DNA of 64,000 nt, taken from assembly GCF_002577195.1 (NCBI RefSeq), contig NZ_NULG01000015.1:37204-101203 (forward strand), given 5' to 3'. The stretch's first letter is position 1; every line of letters begins with the position of its first letter. Source of the stretch: Bacillus sp. AFS041924. GTDB taxonomy: Bacteria > Bacillota > Bacilli > Bacillales > Bacillaceae_G. Positions 18,861-29,865 of the stretch are shown in pieces. A program made the position numbers and the translations under genes. A model generated the notes under the pieces. It was not told the DNA's origin. It made no database searches and saw only the letters and a list, made by a program, of their open reading frames with translations.

Positions 18861-19691
18861 TTGGAGAAAGCAAGTCAGATTACAAGTAAAACATTTCTTA
18901 TTCATTTCATTCTAATTGTCGGCTCCTTGGCGATGATCTTCCCTTTTATATGGATGTTACTAACTTCATTAAAAACTTATGCCGAGTCGATTCATGTTCC
19001 ACCTGTTATTGTTCCAAAGAATCTTCAATGGGTGAATTATAAAGATGTTTTTGACCTATTACCATTTTTAAAATTTATGTTTAATACGCTAATCATTACG
19101 GTAATTCGTACCGTTGGACAATTATTATTATGTTCTTTAGCTGCCTATGCTTTTGCTAGAATTGAATTTCCAGGAAGAAATATTCTTTTTTTAATAGCCT
19201 TATCGGTTTTAATGGTACCTGGGCAAGTCTTCTTATTACCCCAGTATATGATTATGGTGAAATTGGGCTGGTTAAACACATTACAGGCAGTAGTAGTTCC
19301 TGGGTTATTTAGCGCATTTGGTACATTCTTATTAAGACAATTTTTTATGGGGCTACCAAAGGAACTAGAGGAAGCAGCTAGATTAGATGGTTGTAATCAT
19401 TTTCAAATTTATTGGAAAGTCATGCTTCCATTAGCAAAGCCGGGTTTAGTTGCTTTAGGTATATTTACAACTCTATGGAGTTGGAATGAATTAATGTGGC
19501 CAATGATTGTTAATAGCTCGCCAGATTCAATGACATTATCGGTTGGCTTATCATCATTACAAGGTCAATACCTAACGAATTATCCAGTTTTAATGGCAGG
19601 GTCATTTTTAGCAATTTTACCAATGCTTATTTTATTTATCATTTTGCAAAAACAATTTATTGAGGGAATTGCAATTACAGGAAGTAAATAA
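18861..19691 (+). CDS. ABC sugar transporter permease (MalG/UgpE-type)
   Basis: A 276-residue second permease. TTG at 18861 follows AAGGAGG by eight bases; a longer frame from 18843 would start upstream of that ribosome site and is rejected. It has six hydrophobic segments and the EAA loop LEEAARLDGCNHFQIYWKVMLP. It lies 14 bases after the first permease gene. Together with the binding protein at 16566 it forms the import channel. Confidence 0.93.
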   Translation: MEKASQITSKTFLIHFILIVGSLAMIFPFIWMLLTSLKTYAESIHVPPVIVPKNLQWVNYKDVFDLLPFLKFMFNTLIITVIRTVGQLLLCSLAAYAFARIEFPGRNILFLIALSVLMVPGQVFLLPQYMIMVKLGWLNTLQAVVVPGLFSAFGTFLLRQFFMGLPKELEEAARLDGCNHFQIYWKVMLPLAKPGLVALGIFTTLWSWNELMWPMIVNSSPDSMTLSVGLSSLQGQYLTNYPVLMAGSFLAILPMLILFIILQKQFIEGIAITGSK

Positions 19692-19721
19692 AAACTTTAC
19701 AAGGGTTGGAGGAAACTGATT

Positions 19722-20978
19722 ATGAAAGCAGCATTAATAGGGGCAGGAAGTAGAGGATTTTATGCATACGGATCTTACGGGCTACAGTATCCACATGAAG
19801 TACAATTTATTGCCGTAGCTGAACCAAATAAAGAAAAAAGAGAAAAATTTGCTGAAGCTCATAATATACCTGAAAACATGAGATTTGAAGATTGGACTGA
19901 GTTGCTAGAAAAAGAGAAACTATGTGATGCACTCTTAATTTGTAGTCCAGACCGTGACCATTATAAGCCCGTTATGAAGGCAATTGAAAAAGGATATAGC
20001 ATTTTGTTAGAAAAACCGATGTCACCAAATCCTATTGAGACATTAGAAATAGCTGAAGCGGCAAAAAGACATAATACATTATTAACAGTTTGTCACGTTA
20101 TGAGGTATGCACCATTTTATCAAGCATTAAAAGAAGTAGTTGACCGAATCGGCGACATCGTATCAATTCAATGGAATGAAAATGTAGGGTATTTTCACCA
20201 AGCTCATAGCTTTGTACGTGGTAATTGGCGAAATTCAGCTGAGTCAAGCTCAATGCTTTTGCAAAAAAGCTGTCATGACATGGATATGCTTGCATGGCTC
20301 ATTGGTACGGAGTGTAAGAGCGTATCTTCATACGGAAGTTTATCTTACTTTAAAAAGGAAAATGCACCAGAAGGTTCAACACATCGTTGTTTAGATGGTT
20401 GCAAGGTTGAAAAGGAATGTCCTTATTCAGCAGCTAAATGGTACTTACATGAGCGTGATGTATGGCCAGCAAATGTTATTTCAGCAAGTTGTAGTCTTGA
20501 AAGTAGACTAAAGGCTATTCAGGAAGGTCCATATGGTCGCTGTGTATATCATTGTGACAATGATGTAGTTGACCATCAAGTAGTTAATTTATTATTTGAA
20601 AACGATGTAACAGTTGCATTCACAATGACAGCCTTTACAAACGAAACCTTCCGTAACTTTAAAATTATGGGAACAAAAGGCGAAATAATAGGAAACGATA
20701 CTAAAAATGAAATTGAAATTAATTATTTTTCAGGTAAAAAGGAATTAATTAAACCTTCAACAGTAGATGGTGGCCATATGGGAGCTGATACAAGCATAAT
20801 GGCTGATTTTATACAATGTGTAAATAAGAAGGATAAAGGAAGCTTAACATCAGCTATTGTATCTGCTAAAAGTCATATGATCGCTTATGCCGCGGAGGAA
20901 TCAAGAGTTTCAGGAGCAATGGTTTCAATCAGCGATTATATAAAGAATTTAAAAATGACAAAAGAGGGAGTTTCGTAA
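19722..20978 (+). CDS. Gfo/Idh/MocA-family NAD(P)-dependent protein
   Basis: 418 residues. The Rossmann fold begins at residue 1 (ALIGAGSRG), and the family signature EKPMSPNP with the conserved Lys lies near residue 95. After the sugar-binding beta-sheet domain comes an unusual Cys-rich stretch (HRCLDGCKVEKECPYSA, residues ~225-241, and a later GRCVYHC), which could bind metal. ATG follows TTGGAGGAAACTG. It lies between transporter and regulator genes of the amino-sugar locus. Relatives act as sugar dehydrogenases, but a branch (GH109) hydrolyses alpha-N-acetylgalactosaminides by an NAD-dependent route. The genomic context makes a role in releasing or converting the imported amino sugar plausible; which one cannot be told. 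Confidence 0.88.
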   Translation: MKAALIGAGSRGFYAYGSYGLQYPHEVQFIAVAEPNKEKREKFAEAHNIPENMRFEDWTELLEKEKLCDALLICSPDRDHYKPVMKAIEKGYSILLEKPMSPNPIETLEIAEAAKRHNTLLTVCHVMRYAPFYQALKEVVDRIGDIVSIQWNENVGYFHQAHSFVRGNWRNSAESSSMLLQKSCHDMDMLAWLIGTECKSVSSYGSLSYFKKENAPEGSTHRCLDGCKVEKECPYSAAKWYLHERDVWPANVISASCSLESRLKAIQEGPYGRCVYHCDNDVVDHQVVNLLFENDVTVAFTMTAFTNETFRNFKIMGTKGEIIGNDTKNEIEINYFSGKKELIKPSTVDGGHMGADTSIMADFIQCVNKKDKGSLTSAIVSAKSHMIAYAAEESRVSGAMVSISDYIKNLKMTKEGVS

Positions 20979-21023
20979 AAAAATTCTGTTGCGACATAAT
21001 GTGGTAACCTTTTCAATATTATG

Positions 21024-21067
21024 TATAATATATTTATATTAAACTGGTTATGACAAAGATACCACCT
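21024..21067 (+). promoter_or_regulatory. -10 box and GntR operator 3 before the regulator gene
   Basis: TATAAT at 21024-21029 is followed at 21042-21067 by AACTGGTTATG, ACAA, AGATACCACCT, a partly decayed copy of the 26-bp palindrome. It implies that the regulator controls its own gene. No good -35 is seen. Confidence 0.6.
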
Positions 21068-21080
21068 AAAGGAGCTAATC

Positions 21081-21800
21081 ATGGTAGAAAAGGATTCCCG
21101 ACTTCCTCTTTATTATCAATTAATGGATATTTTATTAGAAAAAATTGAATCAGGTGAGCTTGCTGAAAACGATCAGCTCCCATCTGAACGAGAACTATGC
21201 GATACGTATCAAGTTAGTCGAACAACGGTAAGACAGACGATGCAGGAACTTGAAAAACAAGGTTATATTTATAAAGTTCATGGTAAAGGGACATATGTTT
21301 CAGCAAGAACGTATAACCAAAGTCTTGTAAAATTTTATAGTTTTACAGAAGAAATGAAAAAAGCAGGTAAAATCCCAACTACAACGGTCGTTTCTTTTGA
21401 AAAAATCTACTGTAATAGTAAAGTAGCAAAGGTTATGGAAATCCCTGTGGAAGAAGAGGTATTTGAGATTGTTCGGTTAAGGCTCGCAGATGAGGAACCA
21501 ATGTTATATGAAACATCTTATGTACCAGTAAAGGATTTTGAAAATCTTTCCAGCGAAGAATTACAACACACGCCGATGTATGAAATCTTCAAAACCCAGT
21601 ACAATGTGAATATTTCTAGCGCTTTAGAAAGTTTTATGGCCGTTAGTGCAAATAAATTGGAAGCAGAAATGTTGAACATAAACGAAGGCGCACCATGTCT
21701 AATGCTTAAACGTGTTACTTATGATCAAAGTAAAGTAATTGAGTATACAATTTCAATTGCAAGAGGAGATAAATTTACTTATACAGTAGAGTTGAAATAG
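21081..21800 (+). CDS. GntR/HutC-family transcriptional regulator with UTRA domain
   Basis: 239 residues. Winged helix 1-75 with LPSERELCDTYQVSRTTVRQ, the GntR signature. UTRA effector domain ~90-239, with the FSFTEEM-like entry (FYSFTEEMKKAG) and ARGDKFTYTVE at the end. The closest well-known relative by layout is NagR (YvoA), which senses amino-sugar phosphates. It lies in the middle of the locus and is flanked by operators 3 and 4. The probable effector is GalNAc-6-phosphate or GalN-6-phosphate (inference). ATG follows AAAGGAGC. Confidence 0.92.
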   Translation: MVEKDSRLPLYYQLMDILLEKIESGELAENDQLPSERELCDTYQVSRTTVRQTMQELEKQGYIYKVHGKGTYVSARTYNQSLVKFYSFTEEMKKAGKIPTTTVVSFEKIYCNSKVAKVMEIPVEEEVFEIVRLRLADEEPMLYETSYVPVKDFENLSSEELQHTPMYEIFKTQYNVNISSALESFMAVSANKLEAEMLNINEGAPCLMLKRVTYDQSKVIEYTISIARGDKFTYTVELK

Positions 21801-21828
21801 ATTTTTTAGACTGCTAGCCAAACATCTC

Positions 21829-21870
21829 AATCAGTCTAAAAATCAGGTTTTTAGGGTTTTATCTACAAAA
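21829..21870. repeat. Dispersed ~40-bp element, copy B
   Basis: CAATCAGTCTAAAAATCAGG, a T-run, then AGGGTTTTATCTACAAA. It aligns with copy A (3-45) and copy C (34029-34066). Here too it lies after a stop codon and before a hairpin. Confidence 0.6.
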
Positions 21871-21872
21871 TG

Positions 21873-21899
21873 AAATAGATACATCAGGTATCTATTTCA
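21873..21899 (+). terminator. Perfect hairpin downstream of the GntR gene, without T-run
   Basis: GAAATAGATAC and GTATCTATTTC form a perfect 11-bp stem around ATCAG. No run of T follows, so it may stabilise or only weakly terminate the transcript. Confidence 0.5.
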
Positions 21900-21904
21900 A
21901 TTCT

Positions 21905-21930
21905 AACTGGTAATGATGACATTAACAGTT
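21905..21930. promoter_or_regulatory. GntR operator 4, most symmetric copy
   Basis: AACTGGTAATG, ATGA, CATTAACAGTT: 11-bp arms with one mismatch. It lies 18 bases upstream of the start of the agaS-type gene and just before its AGGAGG, so it controls the catabolic genes 21948-27121. Confidence 0.8.
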
Positions 21931-21947
21931 AATTAGGAGGAAATGGT

Positions 21948-24007
<2,060 letters not shown>

Positions 24008-24010
24008 GAA

Positions 24011-24943
24011 ATGATTGCTACAATTACATTAAACCCGGCTATTGATATACGGTATAGTCTACCTACTCTTTATTTAGATGAAGTTAATCGCGTTTCCTCC
24101 GTAGATAAAACTGCCGGTGGAAAAGGACTAAATGTTTCTCGCGTATTATCGCAACTAGGAGCTATTGTTACTTGCACTGGTTTCTTGGGAGGGAAAAGTG
24201 GTGAGTGGATAGCTGAACAGCTTCTTAATAGTAATTTAACTAATCACTTTGTAAAAATAAAAGGTGAGACTAGATTTTGTCTAGCAGTCAAATCAAAAGA
24301 AGGTCATACAGAAATTCTTGAACAAGGGCCCGAGATATTGGAGAATGAAAGAGAAGAATTTTTGAAAAATTTCGATACTATTCTAGATTCAAACAACTAT
24401 ATTGTCGCTTCTGGAAGTTTACCAAATGGGGTTGAATCCGATTTATATAGGCATCTAATCGAAAAAACAAATCTAAGGGGAAAGTATTTCCTTTTAGATT
24501 CAAGTGGGCAGTCTTTAGCACACAGTATAAAAGGAAAGCCCTTTCTAATCAAGCCAAATAAAGAGGAGTTTTGTAAGTTAATTGGATTAGACGAAATATC
24601 ATTAGAGGATATGATTAAGTACGCCCAAGATATATGTCAGAAGGGCATTGAATACGTTTTACTTTCTTTAGGAAAAGAAGGTGCCTTATTAATAAGTAAA
24701 AATAAAATACTCCAGGCAATTATTCCGACTTTGACAGCAGTGAACCAGGTTGGATCAGGGGATAGCATGCTTGCGGGATTTACTTTTGCTCATTCGAAAG
24801 GTTATTCAATTGAAGAGGTATTCAAGTGGTCATGTGCCTGCGGTATGTCAAACGCTGCCACAGAACAGACTGGATCAATCGAGTTATCTCAGGTTCAATA
24901 TTACTTTAATCTCATTAAGGTGAGGCAATTAGCAGGGGGTTAA
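24011..24943 (+). CDS. PfkB-family sugar-phosphate kinase (tagatose-6-phosphate / 1-phosphofructokinase type)
   Basis: 310 residues. It opens with ITLNPAIDIRY as in LacC/FruK, has AGGKGLNVSRVL for substrate binding, and ends with the catalytic block NQVGSGDSMLAGF (Asp of GSGDS is the base). In this operon it should phosphorylate tagatose-6-phosphate to the bisphosphate, between AgaS and the aldolase. It is tightly packed between aldolase and ROK kinase genes. Confidence 0.9.
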   Translation: MIATITLNPAIDIRYSLPTLYLDEVNRVSSVDKTAGGKGLNVSRVLSQLGAIVTCTGFLGGKSGEWIAEQLLNSNLTNHFVKIKGETRFCLAVKSKEGHTEILEQGPEILENEREEFLKNFDTILDSNNYIVASGSLPNGVESDLYRHLIEKTNLRGKYFLLDSSGQSLAHSIKGKPFLIKPNKEEFCKLIGLDEISLEDMIKYAQDICQKGIEYVLLSLGKEGALLISKNKILQAIIPTLTAVNQVGSGDSMLAGFTFAHSKGYSIEEVFKWSCACGMSNAATEQTGSIELSQVQYYFNLIKVRQLAGG

Positions 24944-24946
24944 CAG

Positions 24947-25879
24947 GTGGAAAATATAGTTTGTTTTGACATTGGCGGTACATTTATCAAATACGGACTA
25001 ATAAATCGGAGTGGACAGCTGGTCTTCAAAGATAAAGTACCTACTCCAAAGAGTGATATACAAAAGCTACTTCCTGAAGTTCTAGTTGAGAAAATAAAAG
25101 GGCTTCAAAGAGATTTTTTAATAGCGGGAATCGGAATCTCCTCTTGTGGTCTTGTAAATCATGAAACAGGCGAAATTTTATTTTCTAATAATATACCTGG
25201 TTACTCAGGAATGATGCTGGGCGATATACTCTTCAATTTATTTAACATACCGGTTAGCGTTGAAAATGATGTGAAAAGTGCTTGTATAGGTGAAATGTGG
25301 AAGGGTGCGATTCAAGGGAAGAAAAATGTAGTTTTTTTAACATTAGGAACCGGAATTGGAAGCACCATTATTATAGATGGTAACATCGTGAACGGGTCTC
25401 GTCATTTAGCTGGAGAACTAGGGCATACCGTGATTGTTAATAATGGACGTTCTTGCGGATGCGGTCGTAGAGGTTGCTTTGAAAGATACGCTGCAACTTC
25501 AGCTTTAGTGAACGATTTTATTCATGAAAAGAAAAGAAATGGCGAAGTTGTAGAAAAAATCTCTGGGGAAGAGATTTTAGCTCTAGTAAAAGAAGGAGAT
25601 TCAATCGCAACAGCTGTATATAAAAAATTTATCCAATATATTAGCGTTGGTCTATCCAATATAGTGCATCTACTAAATCCAGAGGCAATAATAATTGGTG
25701 GAGGAATTGCTGAGCAGGAAGATGGGTTTATTCAGGATATAAACTGTGAGATTAATAAGGAAATCATGTCAATTTATCATCAAGAACCAATCGTACTCCC
25801 ATCAATTCTAGGGAATGATGCTGGGTTGTATGGGGCATGTTATCTATCTTTAAAACAATTAAATGACTTACAGGTATAA
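24947..25879 (+). CDS. ROK-family sugar kinase (probable N-acetylhexosamine kinase)
   Basis: 310 residues; GTG start three bases after the previous stop, with AGGGGG upstream. ATP-binding DIGGTFIKYG at the N-terminus, a second phosphate loop LGTGIGSTIIIDG, and the ROK zinc signature CGCGRRGC. It is expected to phosphorylate the free sugar brought in by the ABC importer at C6, which replaces the phosphorylation that PTS-type GalNAc loci get during uptake. The sugar (GalNAc or GlcNAc) is inferred from neighbours. Confidence 0.9.
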   Translation: MENIVCFDIGGTFIKYGLINRSGQLVFKDKVPTPKSDIQKLLPEVLVEKIKGLQRDFLIAGIGISSCGLVNHETGEILFSNNIPGYSGMMLGDILFNLFNIPVSVENDVKSACIGEMWKGAIQGKKNVVFLTLGTGIGSTIIIDGNIVNGSRHLAGELGHTVIVNNGRSCGCGRRGCFERYAATSALVNDFIHEKKRNGEVVEKISGEEILALVKEGDSIATAVYKKFIQYISVGLSNIVHLLNPEAIIIGGGIAEQEDGFIQDINCEINKEIMSIYHQEPIVLPSILGNDAGLYGACYLSLKQLNDLQV

Positions 25880-25894
25880 GTTGTAAAGCTGACG

Positions 25895-25928
25895 GGGCGG
25901 CATCCTAGTAGGTGTTGCCTATTGTTTT
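25895..25928 (+). terminator. Weak terminator-like hairpin before nagA
   Basis: GGCGGCATC and GGTGTTGCC form a 9-bp stem with several G-U pairs, followed by TATTGTTTTT. It may reduce transcription into the deacetylase gene. Confidence 0.5.
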
Positions 25929-25966
25929 TCTAAAGAAATATTCCTGCAAACAAATGAGGGGGAAGC

Positions 25967-27121
25967 ATGATGAAGGCAATTAAGATAGAAAAAGTTTACA
26001 CACCGGATAAAGTAATTGAAGCTGGTTATATACTGATTGAATACGGAAAAATAAATGAGATAACAACGAACAGACCCTCCTGTGAAATTTTGGACTTTTC
26101 AAGCTTAGTAGCCATTCCAGGTATGATTGATCTGCATGTTCATGGACTTGCGGGGAATGACACGATGGATGGGAAAATCCATTCATTGCAAGAGATGTCC
26201 ATGTCGCTTGCACGCCATGGCGTTACTGGATTTTTACCAACAACATTGACTCATGATTTCGAAAAAATAAAAAAAGCTGTAACGATTGTAAGCGAATCGA
26301 TTGGAAAGACGAGAGGAGCAGAAATTATTGGCTCATATGTCGAAGGTCCATACATTACAACAGAGCATCGCGGGGCACACCCGATTAAATATATTCGTGA
26401 ACTAAATATGGATGAATTAATTGAGCTTATAAAAGTGTCCAATCATACGATTAAAGTAATCACAATAGCTCCTGAAAAAGAGCTTGCAGAGGAAGCTATT
26501 AAGCTTTTAACAGGAAAGGGAATTCACGTATCAATGGGACATACGAATGCAGACTATGATACAACGAATAATGCAATTGAACACGGGGCAAGGATTTCTG
26601 TTCACACTTTCAATGGTATGAGAGGATTCAATCATCGTGATCCAGGATGTCTTGGTGCTGTTCTAACGAACGATCAGTGTTACTGCGAATGTATAGCCGA
26701 CTTACAGCATGTCCATCCTGGAGCGATCAAACTACTTTATAGAACCAAGGGGAATGATCGAATGATATTAATAAGCGATTCAATGGCTGCTGCTGATTTA
26801 CCAGATGGATCCTATACTCTAGGTGCATTAGAAGTTAAAGTGGAAAATAAAATTGCCCGAACGGTAGAAACTGGTTCGTTAGCAGGTAGTACGACTAATT
26901 TGATGGAGTGTTTAAAAAATATAAAAGAAGTTTTAGACATACCTTTAGAAAAAATAGTACCGATGGTCAGTCTCAACCAAGCAAGATTGCTTAATATTGA
27001 CAATGAAGTTGGAAGCATAGAGTGTGGAAAAAAAGCGAATATCGTCTTAATTGATCGCGAATTTAATGTTCACGCTACAATTGTTAATGGAGAATTTGTA
27101 TATAGGAATGAGCATAAATAA
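25967..27121 (+). CDS. nagA: N-acetylhexosamine-6-phosphate deacetylase (NagA/AgaA)
   Basis: 384 residues, amidohydrolase fold. Metal site HVHG near residue 57, VEGPYI, GHTNADYD, HTFNGM and the catalytic Asp in ISDSMAAAD. It removes acetate from the N-acetyl sugar 6-phosphate, the step between the ROK kinase and the AgaS-type enzyme. ATG ATG follows GAGGGGGAAGC; either ATG may be used. NagA and AgaA cannot be told apart by eye; the tagatose-branch neighbours favour AgaA. Last gene of the locus. Confidence 0.92.
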   Translation: MMKAIKIEKVYTPDKVIEAGYILIEYGKINEITTNRPSCEILDFSSLVAIPGMIDLHVHGLAGNDTMDGKIHSLQEMSMSLARHGVTGFLPTTLTHDFEKIKKAVTIVSESIGKTRGAEIIGSYVEGPYITTEHRGAHPIKYIRELNMDELIELIKVSNHTIKVITIAPEKELAEEAIKLLTGKGIHVSMGHTNADYDTTNNAIEHGARISVHTFNGMRGFNHRDPGCLGAVLTNDQCYCECIADLQHVHPGAIKLLYRTKGNDRMILISDSMAAADLPDGSYTLGALEVKVENKIARTVETGSLAGSTTNLMECLKNIKEVLDIPLEKIVPMVSLNQARLLNIDNEVGSIECGKKANIVLIDREFNVHATIVNGEFVYRNEHK

Positions 27122-27453
27122 TAATTGAACATTTGGATTAAAGATGAAGTTTTAAAGAAGTAACTGATAGAAGTATATACAAAAGAAAATCATAAATAAT
27201 AATGATGACCTTACTAAGTGATTCAAACATCATTTTTGGTAGGTCATTTTATTTTTAAGGTAAGAAGTTATTAATTGAGAAGAAATCAAAATGATTTTAT
27301 ACGAGGACTATTGCTTAAAATAAAAAAACATGATAGATTAGTACAGTATATATAATTAATTTTAATTAGAGGTCATATTTTCCCTATTTTAATTTTACTA
27401 TACAAATCCTCTTGAGTCAACCCCCATTTTTATCTTTAAAAGGAGTGTATGAT
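27122..27453. other. Intergenic region nagA-helD
   Basis: It contains the nagA terminator at 27204-27257 and AT-rich DNA with no clear promoter. An in-frame codon at 27412 would extend HelD by 14 residues but precedes its ribosome site. Confidence 0.5.
27204..27257 (+). terminator. Intrinsic terminator of the amino-sugar operon
   Basis: ATGACCTTAC near 27204 pairs with GGTAGGTCAT ending near 27248 (one bulge), followed by TTTATTTTT. Confidence 0.75.
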
Positions 27454-29808
27454 ATGAACACCGAACTTCAAAAAGAACAAGAAAGAGTCAATGTTGTACT
27501 AGATCTAGTTAATGATAAAATCGATAAATTAACAGACGAAACAACCCAACGCAAAAACGAAGTAATCAATGTTCGTAAAAACTTTTGGGATGAGGTTAAA
27601 GTTAATACTGATAGCTTCGATGACTATTTAGAAACGATTATTAGTTTAAGACAACAGTCGCAACTTTTAGCAGTCGGCCAAATCAATCATAAGCAAGCCT
27701 CCAACCGATTGGCTGCGCTTCGTCGAATGAAAGAGGTCCCTTATTTTGGACGAATTGACTTTACAGAAGAAGGTATGACTGAATCAGAACGGATTTATGT
27801 AGGTGTTTCAACGCTAATGGATGATAGTGGAGAAAATATTTATGTCTATGATTGGAGGGCCCCGGTTTCGAGTGTTTACTATGATTATCCACCAGGTCCT
27901 GCAGAATATGATACACCTGGGGGAAAAGTGAGTGGGGTATTAGACCAAAAATGGCAATATATTATCCGCAACGGTGTGATTGAATCGATGTTTGATACTA
28001 GTCTCACAATAGGTGATGAGATTTTGCAGCATGTGCTTGGTAAAGGAACAAACAAGCATATGAGAAGCATTGTGGCTAGTATTCAAAAAGAGCAAAATCA
28101 GATTATTCGTTATGACAAAGGAAGGTTACTTATAGTTCAAGGGGCAGCTGGTAGCGGAAAGACGTCTGCTGCTTTACAAAGAATTGCATACTTACTCTAT
28201 AAATATAGAAATTGGATAAAGGCAGATCAAATCATTTTATTTTCGCCTAACGCAATGTTTAACAATTACGTTTCAAGAGTTTTACCTGAACTAGGTGAAG
28301 AAAATATGCAACAAGTTACCTTTCAAGAATACTTAGTTCATAGGCTTAGCGATGCATTCCAGGTCGAGGATAATTATGAGCAATTAGAATATGTACTAAC
28401 AGCAATGAAGGATACTTCCTACAAAACTAGAACCTCGAGCATTCGATTTAAAGCATCAACTAGCTTCTTCGAGACGATGAAAGAATACAGAAAATCACTG
28501 GAATTATCCGGATTGGTTTTTAGGGGATTTAAGTTTAGAGGTAAATCAGTTGTTACTGCTAAACAAATTTATGAAAGATTTTATAACACCGACACTTCAC
28601 TAAAATTTAACAATAGATTAGAGAACCTGACGGAATGGCTAAACAAACAAATCGATGCAATGGAAAAGCTGGAATTGAAAAAAACATGGGTACAAGATGA
28701 AATTGAACTACTAAGCAAAGATGATTATCAAAAAGCATATAAGTTTTTACAGAAAAAAAGAGGATCGAAAGAAGACTCCTTTGATGATTACGAACAAGAA
28801 ACTAAAATATTAAGTAAAATGATTGTGCGTAAAAAACTTAAACCTCTACGTGAATGGGTTCGTGAATTACGTTTCATTGATATAAAGGGAGTCTATAAAC
28901 AGTTATTTTCTAGTCCGACTCAAATTGAACAGTGGATTGTAGGGGACACCCCTAAGGAGTGGGAAGAAATATGTCAGTTAACAGTTAATATGTTAGAGGA
29001 AGGTAAACTGTTTTATGAAGATGCAACGCCATATTTGCTTCTAAAAGAACTGATTCAAGGCTTTCAATCGAATGTTTCAATTAAATTTGTTCTTGTAGAT
29101 GAAGCGCAAGATTATTCTCCTTTCCAATTTGAGTTTTTGAAGAACCTGTTTCCAGCTGCTAGGATGACTGTACTAGGTGACTTTAATCAAGCAATTTTTG
29201 CACATGCTAGTGAAATGATAGATTTCAATGTGCTTAAAGGATTATATGGATCAGATGAAACAATGGTGATTAATCTAACTCAAAGTTACAGATCGACAAA
29301 ACCAATTGTTGAATTTACACGAAGACTCATCCCAGGAGGGAATTTAATTACTGCTTTTGAACGAGATGGGGATAAGCCTGCATTAACACAATTATCCAAT
29401 CGAGAAGAATTGCACAGCCATATTGCTTCAAAAGTCGAGGATTTAAGGAAAAGTGAATTGAATACGATTGCTATTATCTGTAAATCTGCTGAGGAAAGTT
29501 TGGCAGCGTATGAAGCATTAAAAGATATCGAAGGAATTAAGCATGTGAAGAGAAGCTCGGTGGAGTATGAACAAGGCATCGTAATTATTCCTGCATACTT
29601 GGCAAAAGGTATTGAATTCGATGCAGTTATTATTTATGATGCGTCAGCAAAAGTATATGGAGATGAGCGTCTCCGAAGATTATTCTACACTGGATGTACA
29701 CGAGCAATGCACCAATTACATTTATATAGTTTAGGTGAGGCGTCTCCTTTTTTGCAGGACATTACTTCAGAATTTCTACTACTAAATCCGACTATTGTTC
29801 ACGATTAA
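27454..29808 (+). CDS. helD: RNA polymerase recycling helicase-like ATPase HelD
   Basis: A 784-residue UvrD/Rep-fold ATPase without DNA-repair partners. It has a long coiled-coil N-terminus (~1-75) as in HelD, which reaches into the RNA polymerase channels and strips stalled polymerase off DNA. Walker A GAAGSGKTSAALQ lies near residue 230, Walker B VDEAQDYSPFQ near 548, and late motifs TQSYRST and FYTGCTRA. Length matches Bacillus subtilis HelD (~774). ATG at 27454 follows AAAAGGAG. Single gene with its own terminator. Confidence 0.93.
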   Translation: MNTELQKEQERVNVVLDLVNDKIDKLTDETTQRKNEVINVRKNFWDEVKVNTDSFDDYLETIISLRQQSQLLAVGQINHKQASNRLAALRRMKEVPYFGRIDFTEEGMTESERIYVGVSTLMDDSGENIYVYDWRAPVSSVYYDYPPGPAEYDTPGGKVSGVLDQKWQYIIRNGVIESMFDTSLTIGDEILQHVLGKGTNKHMRSIVASIQKEQNQIIRYDKGRLLIVQGAAGSGKTSAALQRIAYLLYKYRNWIKADQIILFSPNAMFNNYVSRVLPELGEENMQQVTFQEYLVHRLSDAFQVEDNYEQLEYVLTAMKDTSYKTRTSSIRFKASTSFFETMKEYRKSLELSGLVFRGFKFRGKSVVTAKQIYERFYNTDTSLKFNNRLENLTEWLNKQIDAMEKLELKKTWVQDEIELLSKDDYQKAYKFLQKKRGSKEDSFDDYEQETKILSKMIVRKKLKPLREWVRELRFIDIKGVYKQLFSSPTQIEQWIVGDTPKEWEEICQLTVNMLEEGKLFYEDATPYLLLKELIQGFQSNVSIKFVLVDEAQDYSPFQFEFLKNLFPAARMTVLGDFNQAIFAHASEMIDFNVLKGLYGSDETMVINLTQSYRSTKPIVEFTRRLIPGGNLITAFERDGDKPALTQLSNREELHSHIASKVEDLRKSELNTIAIICKSAEESLAAYEALKDIEGIKHVKRSSVEYEQGIVIIPAYLAKGIEFDAVIIYDASAKVYGDERLRRLFYTGCTRAMHQLHLYSLGEASPFLQDITSEFLLLNPTIVHD

Positions 29809-29810
29809 CT

Positions 29811-29865
29811 AAAAAAAGGGGTACACCATATGTCAGACCAACTGACACTTGGTTGTCCCTTTTTA
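29811..29865 (+). terminator. helD: Intrinsic terminator of helD
   Basis: AAAAAGGG pairs with CCCTTTTT around an inner stem GTCAG/CTGAC, then T-rich DNA. Confidence 0.85.
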
